A stretch of 6,304 nt of DNA from an uncultured Actinomyces sp. (GTDB taxonomy: Bacteria; Actinomycetota; Actinomycetes; Actinomycetales; Actinomycetaceae), in NCBI GenBank assembly GCA_937926415.1, contig CALBAF010000034.1, forward strand, positions 1 through 6,304. The letters run 5' to 3'. Made by a program: the position numbers and the translations under genes. The notes below the pieces were generated by a model that was not told the origin of the DNA, did no database searches, and worked only from the letters and a program-made list of their open reading frames with translations. Of the stretch, positions 1 to 6,304 are shown one piece after another (the first letter of the stretch is position 1; each line of letters begins with the position of its first letter).

Positions 1-112
1 CGTCCGCGCGCGCGGGCAGTGCCTGGCTCATCGCCGCAAACGAGGCGATAGCAAGGGCCAGCGCGCCGGCGCGCAGTGCGCGACGACCGGGACGATTCGC
101 AGAACGGGACAT
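1..112 (-). CDS. Secreted protein downstream of ftsX, N-terminus only (candidate FtsEX-linked peptidoglycan hydrolase)
   Basis: Only the first 37 codons are inside the window; the gene continues past the left edge. It starts with ATG at 112, five bases after the ftsX stop, with a weak GAAGG about ten bases upstream, so it is the third gene of the ftsE-ftsX operon. The visible peptide is a Sec-type signal sequence: a basic N-terminus rich in Arg (residues 4-15), a hydrophobic core of Ala and Leu (about 16-28), and a likely signal peptidase site after the Ala-Arg-Ala near residue 36. No catalytic domain is visible. In many actinobacteria the gene directly after ftsX encodes a secreted M23 or NlpC/P60 cell-wall peptidase, or a coiled-coil activator, acting with FtsEX. 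That role is inferred from position alone. Export is well supported; function is not. Confidence 0.7.
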   Translation of the reverse strand, partial: MSRSANRPGRRALRAGALALAIASFAAMSQALPARAD

Positions 113-117
113 GAGAC

Positions 118-1032
118 TCACGCCTTCGTGTACTTCGCGAGCGAGAACGCCGAAGCGATAACCGCCAGCGCCACCGCCGCCAGGACGAGGATCGGCGTCA
201 TGATCGCGACCTCGCCCATGCCGATAAAGTTCGTCCATTTAAATGCGGGGGCCATCCACCCCTGGACGATGAAATGCACACCCGCGAACAGGGTGCCGAT
301 CGCGAAGGCGGCGCCCACCAGCGCGGCCAGCGCGCCCTCGATCATGAAGGGGGCCTGAATGAACAGGTTCGAGGCGCCCACGTAACGCATAATCTGAGTT
401 TCCTGCTCACGGCTCATGGCGCTCAGTCGGATCGTCGTCGAGATCAGCAGGATCGCGGCGACGACCATGATCGCGCCGAGGCCCAGGGCGGCCGTGCGGG
501 CGGCGCCCAGCACGCGGAACAGGGGCTCGACGACCTCACGCTGGTCGCGCACCTCGGACACGCCGGCGGTCCCGGAGAACTCCTCCTTGACCACCGAGTA
601 CTGCTCGGGGTTGACCAGCTTGATGCGGAACGCGAACTGGAGCATGTCCGGCGTGGTCCACTGGGTCAGGGCGTTGTTGCCGTTGAGACGCTTGAAGTTC
701 TCGTAGGCTTCTTCCTTCGTCTCCTCGTACACGTGAGCCACGTACGGGGTCATCTCGGCGGAGGCCAGCTTCTGGCGCACCGCGTCGATCTGCGCGTCGC
801 TCGCCTCGGTCGCGTTACAGTTCGCGGCCGCGTCGTTGATCGCGCACATGTAGATCGTGACCTCGATCTTGTCGTACCACTCCGACTTCATCTTGGACAC
901 CTGCATCTGGGTCAGGCCCGCGATGCCCACGAAGAGGAGGGACACGAAGGTCACGAGGATGACGGCGACACTCATCGCGCGGTTACGCGACAGGCCCTTG
1001 CCGACCTCGGACAGAATAAAACGAAGCTTCAC
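118..1032 (-). CDS. ftsX: Cell division protein FtsX (permease-like subunit of FtsEX)
   Basis: FtsX is the membrane half of FtsEX. It does not transport a substrate; it passes ATP-driven movements of FtsE to peptidoglycan hydrolases outside the membrane during septation. The 304 residues match the usual length of about 300 and the family topology: a short cytoplasmic N-terminus, TM1 at about 20-41, a large extracellular domain (about 45-175), then TM2 at 179-201, TM3 at 227-255 and TM4 at 273-297. The conserved MRYVGAS element lies at 215-221, between TM2 and TM3. The extracellular domain carries two cysteines (C63 and C72) that could form a disulfide, as in other actinobacterial FtsX proteins. 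The start is GTG. A strong GGGAGG lies eight bases upstream, inside the last codons of ftsE, which points to coupled translation. Family assignment is very secure. Confidence 0.96.
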   Translation of the reverse strand: MKLRFILSEVGKGLSRNRAMSVAVILVTFVSLLFVGIAGLTQMQVSKMKSEWYDKIEVTIYMCAINDAAANCNATEASDAQIDAVRQKLASAEMTPYVAHVYEETKEEAYENFKRLNGNNALTQWTTPDMLQFAFRIKLVNPEQYSVVKEEFSGTAGVSEVRDQREVVEPLFRVLGAARTAALGLGAIMVVAAILLISTTIRLSAMSREQETQIMRYVGASNLFIQAPFMIEGALAALVGAAFAIGTLFAGVHFIVQGWMAPAFKWTNFIGMGEVAIMTPILVLAAVALAVIASAFSLAKYTKA

Positions 1033-1037
1033 TGGTC

Positions 1038-1727
1038 TTACCTCCCAGCGCCGTAGACGCCGCGGTTCTGGTCGCGCACGACGTCGCCGCTGGCGAGCTC
1101 GATGACGCGCTTACGCATCTGGTTCACGATGTCGGCGTCGTGGGTCGCCATGACGACGGTCGTGCCCGTGCGGTTGATTCGGTCAAGGAGACGCATGATG
1201 CCCAGCGACGTCTCCGGGTCAAGGTTGCCGGTGGGCTCGTCCGCGAGCAGCAGCTCGGGACGGTTCACCATGGCACGCGCGATAGCGACACGCTGCTCCT
1301 CGCCGCCGGACAGCTCGTGCGGCAGACGCGATTCCTTGCCGGACAGGCCCACCAGCTCGAGGGCGTCCGGGACGGCCGTCTCGATCGCGTGGCGAGGCTT
1401 GCCGATGACCTGCATGGCCAGGGCGACGTTCTCGTACACGGTCTTGGAAGGCAGCAGTCGGAAGTCCTGGAAGACCGTGCCGATCTGGCGACGCAGCTTC
1501 GGAACCGCCCACGTGGACAGCTTGGACACGTCCTTGCCGAGCACCCACACCTTGCCGCTGGTCGCCTTCATTTCGCGCATGACGAGCTGCAGGAACGTGG
1601 ACTTGCCGGAACCTGACTTGCCGACGAGGAACACGAATTCTTCGCGTTCCACCTCCAGCGAGACGTGGTCCAGCGCGGGCTGGGCACCTGGCGTGTACAC
1701 CATGGTGACATCTTCAAAACGAATCAT
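1038..1727 (-). CDS. ftsE: Cell division ATP-binding protein FtsE
   Basis: Cytoplasmic ATPase of FtsEX, which drives FtsX to activate cell-wall hydrolysis at the septum. The 229 residues equal the usual FtsE length and contain every ABC ATPase element: an A-loop tyrosine (Y11), Walker A (G36 to S43, with K42), the Q-loop (Q87 in VFQDFRLL), the signature LSGGEEQR (139-146), Walker B ending in D163 and E164 (LLLADEP), and the H-loop histidine H196 in MATHD. The signature is a small departure from the common LSGGEQQR: its fifth position is followed by Glu rather than Gln, read from a clean GAG codon. ATG at 1727 is the natural start because the protein opens with the family's [15 protein letters not shown] strand. 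Only a weak GGACGG precedes it. The gene has its own upstream region after the prfB hairpin and is followed by ftsX after five bases. Confidence 0.97.
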   Translation of the reverse strand: MIRFEDVTMVYTPGAQPALDHVSLEVEREEFVFLVGKSGSGKSTFLQLVMREMKATSGKVWVLGKDVSKLSTWAVPKLRRQIGTVFQDFRLLPSKTVYENVALAMQVIGKPRHAIETAVPDALELVGLSGKESRLPHELSGGEEQRVAIARAMVNRPELLLADEPTGNLDPETSLGIMRLLDRINRTGTTVVMATHDADIVNQMRKRVIELASGDVVRDQNRGVYGAGR

Positions 1728-1760
1728 GGGACCGTCCGATCGGGGTCAATAGTCTCTGTC

Positions 1761-1789
1761 AGATTAGGTAACGATCGGGTCACGACCCG
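1761..1789 (-). promoter_or_regulatory. Candidate ftsE promoter with overlapping inverted repeat
   Basis: On the minus strand a TAATCT hexamer (1761-1766) fits the actinobacterial TANNNT -10 pattern and would give an ftsE leader of roughly 25-32 bases. No good -35 is seen; at 17 bp spacing the hexamer is CGGGTC. That position falls within an inverted repeat of two 6-bp arms, CGGGTC at 1776-1781 and GACCCG at 1784-1789, separated by two bases. A repeat across the spacer and -35 would suit a repressor operator, but no regulator is known. The placement between the prfB hairpin and ftsE supports a promoter here; the exact elements are tentative. Confidence 0.35.
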
Positions 1790-1824
1790 GCTACGACACG
1801 CGGAAAACTGCCGGTGTGGCGCTC

Positions 1825-1845
1825 AGCCCTCCGCCCGGGCGGGCT
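1825..1845. repeat. Short GC-rich palindrome downstream of the prfB hairpin
   Basis: CCGCCCGGGCGG at 1831-1842 is a perfect 12-bp palindrome, flanked by AGCCC (1825-1829) and GGGCT (1841-1845), which offer an alternative pairing. It could be a second, weaker hairpin ending prfB transcription; a TTTT run follows on the minus strand at 1803-1806, too far away for a classic intrinsic terminator. In DNA this GC-rich it may also be chance. Confidence 0.3.
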
Positions 1846-1857
1846 TGGACATGCGCG

Positions 1858-1897
1858 CGGCCCCGGCCTCGTTCATGAATCGACGAGGCCGGGGCCG
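1858..1897 (-). terminator. prfB terminator hairpin
   Basis: Two 14-base arms, 1858-1871 and 1884-1897, are perfectly complementary (CGGCCCCGGCCTCG against its reverse complement), with a 12-base loop. The hairpin begins 21 bases after the prfB stop codon. No U-tract follows on the minus strand, which is common for actinobacterial terminators. The stem is near-symmetric, but all flanking genes run on the minus strand, so prfB is the gene it would end. Confidence 0.75.
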
Positions 1898-1918
1898 GGT
1901 AACGCGTTAAGGCGAGGC

Positions 1919-3040
1919 TCAGTCCTGAGCGGCCTTCTGCTCGTTCTTGCGCCAGCGGATGCCGGCGTTGATGAAGCCGTCGATGTCGCCATCGAAGACG
2001 GACTGGGGGTTGCCGGACTCGTACTCGGTGCGCAGGTCCTTGACCATCTGATACGGCTGGAGCACGTAGGAGCGCATCTGATCGCCCCACGAGGCCTTGA
2101 CGTCGCCGGCGAGTTCCTTCTTCTTCGCCTGCTCTTCCTCGTGGCGCAGCACGAGGAGGCGGGACTGCAGGACTCGCAGGGCGGCCGCACGGTTCTGGAT
2201 CTGCGACTTCTCATCCTGCATGGACACAACGATGCCCGTGGGGATGTGGGTCATACGCACGGCCGAGTCGGTCGTGTTGACGGACTGGCCGCCGGGGCCC
2301 GAGGAACGGAACACGTCCACCTTGAGCTCAGACTCGGGGATCTCGATGTGGTCCGTGGTCTCAATGAGCGGGATAACCTCGACGGCCGCGAAGGACGTCT
2401 GGCGACGGCCCTGGTTATCGAAGGGGCTGATACGCACGAGGCGGTGGGTGCCTGCCTCGACAGAGAGAGTGCCGTAGGCGTAGGGCGCCTGAACCTCGAA
2501 GGTCGCCGACTTCAGGCCGGCCTCTTCCGCGTAGGAGGTGTCCATGACCTTCGTCGGGTAGCCGTGACGCTCCGCCCAGCGCAGGTACATGCGCAGGAGG
2601 ATCTCGGCGAAGTCAGCGGCGTCTACGCCGCCCGCGCCGCTTCGGATCGTGATGACGGCGTTGCGCTCGTCGTACTCGCCGTCCAGGAGGGTGCGGATCT
2701 CCAGGTCACTCAGGTCCTTGCGGAGCTTCTCCAGGTCGGCTTCGGCCTCGGCGAGGATGTCGGCGCCCTCGTCGGGGTCCTCGGCGGCCATGTCCACCAT
2801 GGCCTCCAGGTCGTCGATGCGCTCGCTCATCTGCGTGATGCGGTCCAGCTCGCTCTGGCGGTGGCTGAGTGCGCTCGTGACGGCCTGGGCGGCGCTCGGG
2901 TCGTCCCACAGGTCGGGCGCGGCCGCCTTTTCGTTCAGCTCGGCGATCTGCTCGCGCAGCTTGTCCGGCTGCACGACCGCGACGATGTTCTCCATCGTGG
3001 TGCGCAGGGACGGGATCTCTTCAGAAAATTCAATGGCCAC
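1919..3040 (-). CDS. prfB: Peptide chain release factor 2 (RF2)
   Basis: RF2 recognises UGA and UAA stop codons in the ribosomal A site and triggers release of the finished protein. With the start at GTG 3040 the product is 373 residues, a normal RF2 length. Two motifs settle the identity: the tripeptide SPF (205-207), which reads the stop codon in RF2 (RF1 has PxT instead), and GGQ (250-252 in [14 protein letters not shown]), which enters the peptidyl-transferase centre. The N-terminal helical domain (about 20-115) and the [13 protein letters not shown] block (about 134-146) also fit. The reading frame can be extended to 3145, but that part has no family likeness and runs into the gdhA hairpin, whereas the sequence from VAIEFSEEI onward looks like actinobacterial RF2. 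There is no in-frame UGA near codon 26, so the programmed frameshift of Escherichia coli prfB is absent. The gene appears to be transcribed alone. Confidence 0.97.
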   Translation of the reverse strand: MAIEFSEEIPSLRTTMENIVAVVQPDKLREQIAELNEKAAAPDLWDDPSAAQAVTSALSHRQSELDRITQMSERIDDLEAMVDMAAEDPDEGADILAEAEADLEKLRKDLSDLEIRTLLDGEYDERNAVITIRSGAGGVDAADFAEILLRMYLRWAERHGYPTKVMDTSYAEEAGLKSATFEVQAPYAYGTLSVEAGTHRLVRISPFDNQGRRQTSFAAVEVIPLIETTDHIEIPESELKVDVFRSSGPGGQSVNTTDSAVRMTHIPTGIVVSMQDEKSQIQNRAAALRVLQSRLLVLRHEEEQAKKKELAGDVKASWGDQMRSYVLQPYQMVKDLRTEYESGNPQSVFDGDIDGFINAGIRWRKNEQKAAQD

Positions 3041-3052
3041 GCACCCAGGGTA
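3041..3052 (-). promoter_or_regulatory. prfB -10 hexamer positioned for a leaderless transcript
   Basis: On the minus strand TACCCT (3047-3052) matches the TANNNT -10 consensus and ends only six bases before the GTG start at 3040. Transcription would begin at or next to the start codon. No Shine-Dalgarno sequence is present between the hexamer and GTG. No convincing -35 is seen; TTCCTG at an 18-bp spacing is the nearest candidate. Confidence 0.45.
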
Positions 3053-3128
3053 GCGGATCGAGCGCCCAACCAGGAACGCTAAGGGGTGACGGTGGCGGGG
3101 CTTACTCCCCTCCGCGCCCCACAGACGA

Positions 3129-3164
3129 CGGTGCCCCGACGCCACACAGGACGCCGAGGCACCG
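3129..3164 (-). terminator. gdhA terminator hairpin
   Basis: A seven-base perfect outer stem, CGGTGCC at 3129-3135 with GGCACCG at 3158-3164, continues inward with two further two-base paired blocks separated by single mismatches, leaving a loop of about six bases (3144-3149). It starts 13 bases after the gdhA stop. No U-tract follows on the minus strand, as for the prfB hairpin. Confidence 0.65.
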
Positions 3165-3177
3165 ACAAACGAGAGGA

Positions 3178-4564
<1,387 letters not shown>

Positions 4565-4573
4565 CCTCAACTC

Positions 4574-4588
4574 TGTGGTCGTCCCACA
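4574..4588. repeat. Small inverted repeat upstream of gdhA
   Basis: TGTGG (4574-4578) and CCACA (4584-4588) form a 5-bp inverted repeat with a five-base centre in the 72-bp gap between the Tad operon and gdhA. It could be part of the gdhA control region or a weak end to the Tad transcript. It is short enough to be chance. Confidence 0.25.
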
Positions 4589-4611
4589 ATGTGACCGTCG
4601 CAGACGCCACT

Positions 4612-5055
4612 TTAGGGCGCGCCCTGCACCTGGCGCAGGCGTGCGCTCGAGGTCCTCGACAGCTCGGGAACCATCACACCGCGCAGAGGAGTGGGCAGCA
4701 GGGAGACCCTCGGATGCGCCCTCACGGCTACCTCCACGTCCCCGCCGCTCACGCTGACCCAGGAGACGCTCACACCATCCCCGACCCGGCACGTCGAGTC
4801 CGACAGCCCCGCGAGCGCACGGTCAACGCGAGAGCTCGCCGTCTCCTCGTCAACCCCGAGGTTTCCTCCCGCGAAGACCGTGGACGCAGAGGCTCCCGAC
4901 ACCCCGGCGCTGGCCAGGGCGTCGGCGCACGATACGAGGCGGCGGTCCTGCATCGCGACCTCGGTGAGCGCGATCGAGACAAACAGCAGCAGGCACACGA
5001 AGGCGCAGCCCGCGCACATGAGGATTCCGACGCGCCCCTCATCGTTCTCATTCAC
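4612..5055 (-). CDS. Tad-locus TadG-like / Rv3654c-like membrane-anchored protein
   Basis: A 147-residue protein, the last gene of the Tad cluster. It has a short acidic N-terminus, one hydrophobic segment (about 10-33), and then a QDRRLVSCADALASAG stretch (36-51) resembling the RRLQxAADAAALA motif of TadG-type proteins. A small, beta-rich exported C-terminal region follows. Related short TadE-like proteins close the Tad cluster in many actinobacteria (Rv3654c type); they are thought to act as minor pilins or pilus-assembly factors, but their exact role is not settled. Cysteines are unusually many for the size: C14, C17 and C21 in or near the membrane segment, then C43 and C89. The start is GTG at 5055, overlapping the preceding gene by 8 bp, with GGGAGG about ten bases upstream inside that gene. 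An ATG at 5051 is in another frame and gives no sensible protein. Confidence 0.75.
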   Translation of the reverse strand: MNENDEGRVGILMCAGCAFVCLLLFVSIALTEVAMQDRRLVSCADALASAGVSGASASTVFAGGNLGVDEETASSRVDRALAGLSDSTCRVGDGVSVSWVSVSGGDVEVAVRAHPRVSLLPTPLRGVMVPELSRTSSARLRQVQGAP

Positions 5056-5446
5056 GCGCGACCACCTCCCTCACGGGTGCGCGGGCGCTCGAGGAGACGC
5101 CGACACCGACGCCGCCGAGCCACGCGGGCATGAAGGGCAGCGGGACCTGCACTGAGACGCGCACGTCGACGCTCCCCTCCCCCGCTTGGCAGTTATCGCA
5201 CGTCGCGGCCACCTCGGGCTGTGCGTTCACACCGAAATCCTCGACGATGAGGGTGACGGCATGGGCCGCGTCAGCCGTTCGATCCGGGTCCTCCGCAAGG
5301 ATGCGTGCGGCCTCGCGAGCCCCCGCGTCCACCGCCATCGCTCCCGCGCTCACCTGCCCGATCGCGAGCACGATGTAGAGAACCGGGATCACGATGACGA
5401 CGAGGATCCCGATGAATTCGACGCTGGCGTCTCCTCGTTCGCTCAC
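5048..5446 (-). CDS. tadE: TadE-family pilus assembly protein (minor pilin-like)
   Basis: A 132-residue TadE-like protein of the Flp/Tad pilus system, inserted in the membrane and exposed outside. It begins MSERGDASVEF. The Gly5-Asp6 junction followed by Glu10-Phe11 fits the G/XXXXEF cleavage motif of Tad prepilin peptidases, and a hydrophobic helix follows at about 9-31. The AMAVDAGAREAARIL stretch (37-51) is typical of TadE. The C-terminal domain contains a CDNC pair (C83 and C86) that could form a disulfide. The frame stays open to 5485, but I place the start at GTG 5446: it has a strong GGAGG at 5451-5455, overlaps the preceding stop as GTGA, and puts the prepilin motif at the N-terminus. 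It lies between two other small Tad proteins in one operon. Confidence 0.82.
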   Translation of the reverse strand: MSERGDASVEFIGILVVIVIPVLYIVLAIGQVSAGAMAVDAGAREAARILAEDPDRTADAAHAVTLIVEDFGVNAQPEVAATCDNCQAGEGSVDVRVSVQVPLPFMPAWLGGVGVGVSSSARAPVREVVARE

Positions 5447-5832
5447 GGCCCCTCCACCAGGGCGCGCCCGCGCACGGTCAGCCACCTCGGCCCGAGCCCT
5501 CCCACGAGGGGCAGGCGCGTACGCACGGTGACGGTGAGGATATCGACTCCCGCGTCGCTCTCGCGATCCACGGAGATCTCGCGGTCTTTCGCGCTCCCCA
5601 CGAGCGAATCGAGGAGTTCGCCGGTGCGCGCCCGAGCCTCGTCCTCGTCCCCACCGAGCAGGCCGCCGCGGCGCGCGCCTTCGGACGCCGCGCTCACGCT
5701 CATCGTGCGCACGTGCGAGGCGAAGGCGAGCTGGGCGAGCAGGAGGATGACGAGGACGACGAGGCCCTGGACGAGGACCGTGGAGACGACCTCGGATCCT
5801 TCCTCAGATGCCCGCGATCGAGTCCATCGCAC
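5443..5832 (-). CDS. TadE-like pilus assembly protein
   Basis: A 129-residue single-helix protein with TadE features: a basic N-terminus, EEGSEVVSTVLVQG (10-23) leading into a hydrophobic helix (about 15-38), an SVSAASEGARRGGL segment (45-58) like the conserved part after the helix in TadE, then an external beta-rich domain. A Gly12-Ser13 junction sits where the prepilin cleavage site is found in relatives, but the Glu expected at +5 is replaced by Ser17, so processing is uncertain. The start is GTG at 5832, with GGAG about ten bases upstream. This makes the gene overlap the upstream Flp-like gene by 29 bp; no usable start lies between it and the helix. The end overlaps the next gene as GTGA. 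It is probably a minor pilin or assembly factor of the same pilus. Confidence 0.75.
   Translation of the reverse strand: MRWTRSRASEEGSEVVSTVLVQGLVVLVILLLAQLAFASHVRTMSVSAASEGARRGGLLGGDEDEARARTGELLDSLVGSAKDREISVDRESDAGVDILTVTVRTRLPLVGGLGPRWLTVRGRALVEGP
5451..5455 (-). promoter_or_regulatory. Ribosome binding site that fixes the tadE start
   Basis: GGAGG on the minus strand, four bases before the GTG at 5446 and inside the last codons of the preceding gene. It supports GTG 5446 over the more upstream in-frame start at 5485, which would add 13 unlike residues before the prepilin motif. Confidence 0.7.
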
Positions 5833-5974
5833 GGTTAAAGATCTCCACGAGTCGCTCCGAGGCGACGCCCCAGATGAGGACGACCAGCGCGGCCGTCATG
5901 AGGGTGATGAGGACCCACCCGGGCACGTCGCCGCGCTCCCCGAGGTGAGTCTTCCTGAACTTCGGTGTTTTCAT
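5804..5974 (-). CDS. Flp-like small membrane pilin of the Tad locus
   Basis: A 56-residue protein, easily missed because of its size. It starts with ATG at 5974, preceded by an AGGAAGGA Shine-Dalgarno sequence about eight bases upstream, and stops at TGA 5804-5806. It has a basic head (MKTPKFRKTH), an ERGDVPGWVLITLMTAALVV core starting at residue 13, one hydrophobic helix (about 18-38), and an amphipathic tail (SERLVEIFNRAMDSIAGI). Size, topology and position right after TadC match the major pilin subunit (Flp or DUF4244-like) of actinobacterial Tad loci. Gly15-Asp16 could be the prepilin cleavage point, but the Glu-Tyr/Phe pair of classic Flp pilins is absent. Pilin identity is therefore likely from context and architecture rather than proven. 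It sits 15 bp after the TadC-like gene and overlaps the next gene by 29 bp. Confidence 0.8.
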   Translation of the reverse strand: MKTPKFRKTHLGERGDVPGWVLITLMTAALVVLIWGVASERLVEIFNRAMDSIAGI

Positions 5975-5989
5975 GAGGGTTTCCTTCCT

Positions 5990-6304
5990 TCACGGGGTGA
6001 AATCCAGGGCGATGAGTCCCGGATAGAGGGCGAACATGACAGTGACGGGCAGGATGAGGAAGACGACGGGCAGGAGCATCGCGATCTCTCGGCGCCCACC
6101 CTCCTCCATGAGGGCGGCGAGGGAGCGTTCGCGCTGGTCCCGGGCCTGATCATGCAGGACCGAGGCCAGGGGCGAACCGCGTTCGATCGCGGTGGTGAGC
6201 GTGCGGCTCAGGCGCGTCAGGGCGGGCGATTCGGTGCGTTCGACCAGGTCGGCCAGGGCGCGCACGGAGGGCGTGCCGTTGCGGATGTGCCCGGCGGTCA
6301 GCGA
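5990..6304 (-). CDS. tadC: TadC-like type II secretion F-domain membrane protein, C-terminal part
   Basis: Only the last 104 residues are present; the frame is open through the right edge of the window, so the gene begins outside it. The visible part is the C-terminal half of a T2SF domain: a cytoplasmic helical stretch (TLTTAIERGSPLASVLHDQA, then RDQRERSLAALMEEGGRREI) followed by the membrane segment MLLPVVFLILPVTVMFALYP near the C-terminus. Such proteins form the inner-membrane platform of Tad and type II/IV systems, coupling the TadA ATPase to pilin assembly. TadB and TadC share this fold; I choose TadC because this is the last platform gene before the pilin and TadE-type genes. The stop at 5990-5992 is 15 bp from the next start. 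Confidence 0.85.
   Translation of the reverse strand, partial: SLTAGHIRNGTPSVRALADLVERTESPALTRLSRTLTTAIERGSPLASVLHDQARDQRERSLAALMEEGGRREIAMLLPVVFLILPVTVMFALYPGLIALDFTP

Noticed and set aside
274..1056. A 260-codon plus-strand frame antisense to ftsX
   Set aside because: The translation is dominated by His, Arg, Gly and Asp, typical of a shadow of a GC-rich gene; ftsX is certain on the other strand.
1814..3082. A 422-codon open frame on the plus strand, antisense to prfB
   Set aside because: Same codon-bias shadow; it also runs through the prfB terminator hairpin and has no recognisable domain.
1919..3145. A longer prfB start at 3145 (35 extra residues)
   Set aside because: The extension overlaps the gdhA terminator and has no RF2 likeness, and a -10 hexamer sits six bases upstream of the GTG at 3040.
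4614..4625. The AGGGCGCGCCCT palindrome over the stop codon of the last Tad gene, as a terminator
   Set aside because: It is mostly coding sequence (Gln-Gly-Ala-Pro-stop), has no loop room without breaking pairs, and is followed by only AAAG rather than a U-tract.
4770..5051. A 93-codon minus-strand frame starting with ATG at 5051, overlapping the 147-residue Tad protein
   Set aside because: Its Arg- and Ser-rich translation has no family features, whereas the GTG 5055 frame has a membrane segment and a TadG-like motif.
5048..5485. A longer tadE start at 5485
   Set aside because: It would overlap the preceding gene by 43 bp and bury the prepilin motif; GTG 5446 has a strong ribosome binding site and a GTGA junction.

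Overview
The window reads as a GC-rich actinobacterial chromosome, most likely from the Actinomycetaceae (an Actinomyces/Schaalia-type organism). This rests on GC-rich codons, frequent GTG starts, TANNNT -10 hexamers placed for leaderless mRNAs, the actinobacterial order prfB-ftsE-ftsX-secreted protein, and an actinobacterial type of Tad pilus locus. The taxon is an inference from gene content, not a database result. Every gene I can support lies on the minus strand, so the biological order runs from the right end to the left.

Right part (6304 to 4612): the distal end of a Tad (tight adherence, Flp-type) pilus operon. In transcription order it holds the C-terminus of a TadC-like inner-membrane platform protein (cut by the window edge), a 56-residue Flp-like small membrane pilin (5804-5974), and three short single-helix proteins of the TadE/TadG class. 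The last four genes are tightly packed, with overlaps of 29, 4 and 8 bp, which suggests coupled translation and similar output.

Middle (4539 to 3178): gdhA, a complete NADP-type glutamate dehydrogenase that assimilates ammonium into glutamate. It has its own promoter, a pair of GTTTAC repeats 11 bp apart over that promoter, and a hairpin terminator.

Left part (3040 to 1): prfB (peptide chain release factor 2) is followed by a strong GC-rich hairpin. Then come ftsE and ftsX (the ABC-type complex that controls septal peptidoglycan hydrolysis) and the first 37 codons of a protein with a signal peptide. By position that protein is probably the extracellular hydrolase or regulator controlled by FtsEX. 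ftsE, ftsX and this third gene are 5 bp apart and form one operon.

Intergenic gaps are short (72, 137 and 191 bp) and are described under promoters, terminators and repeats; no stretch over 300 bp lacks a gene. I see no RNA gene, insertion sequence, CRISPR array or prophage. The less ordinary points are the short Flp-like gene, the spread of prepilin-type motifs across the Tad proteins, and the leaderless-looking prfB and gdhA promoters.
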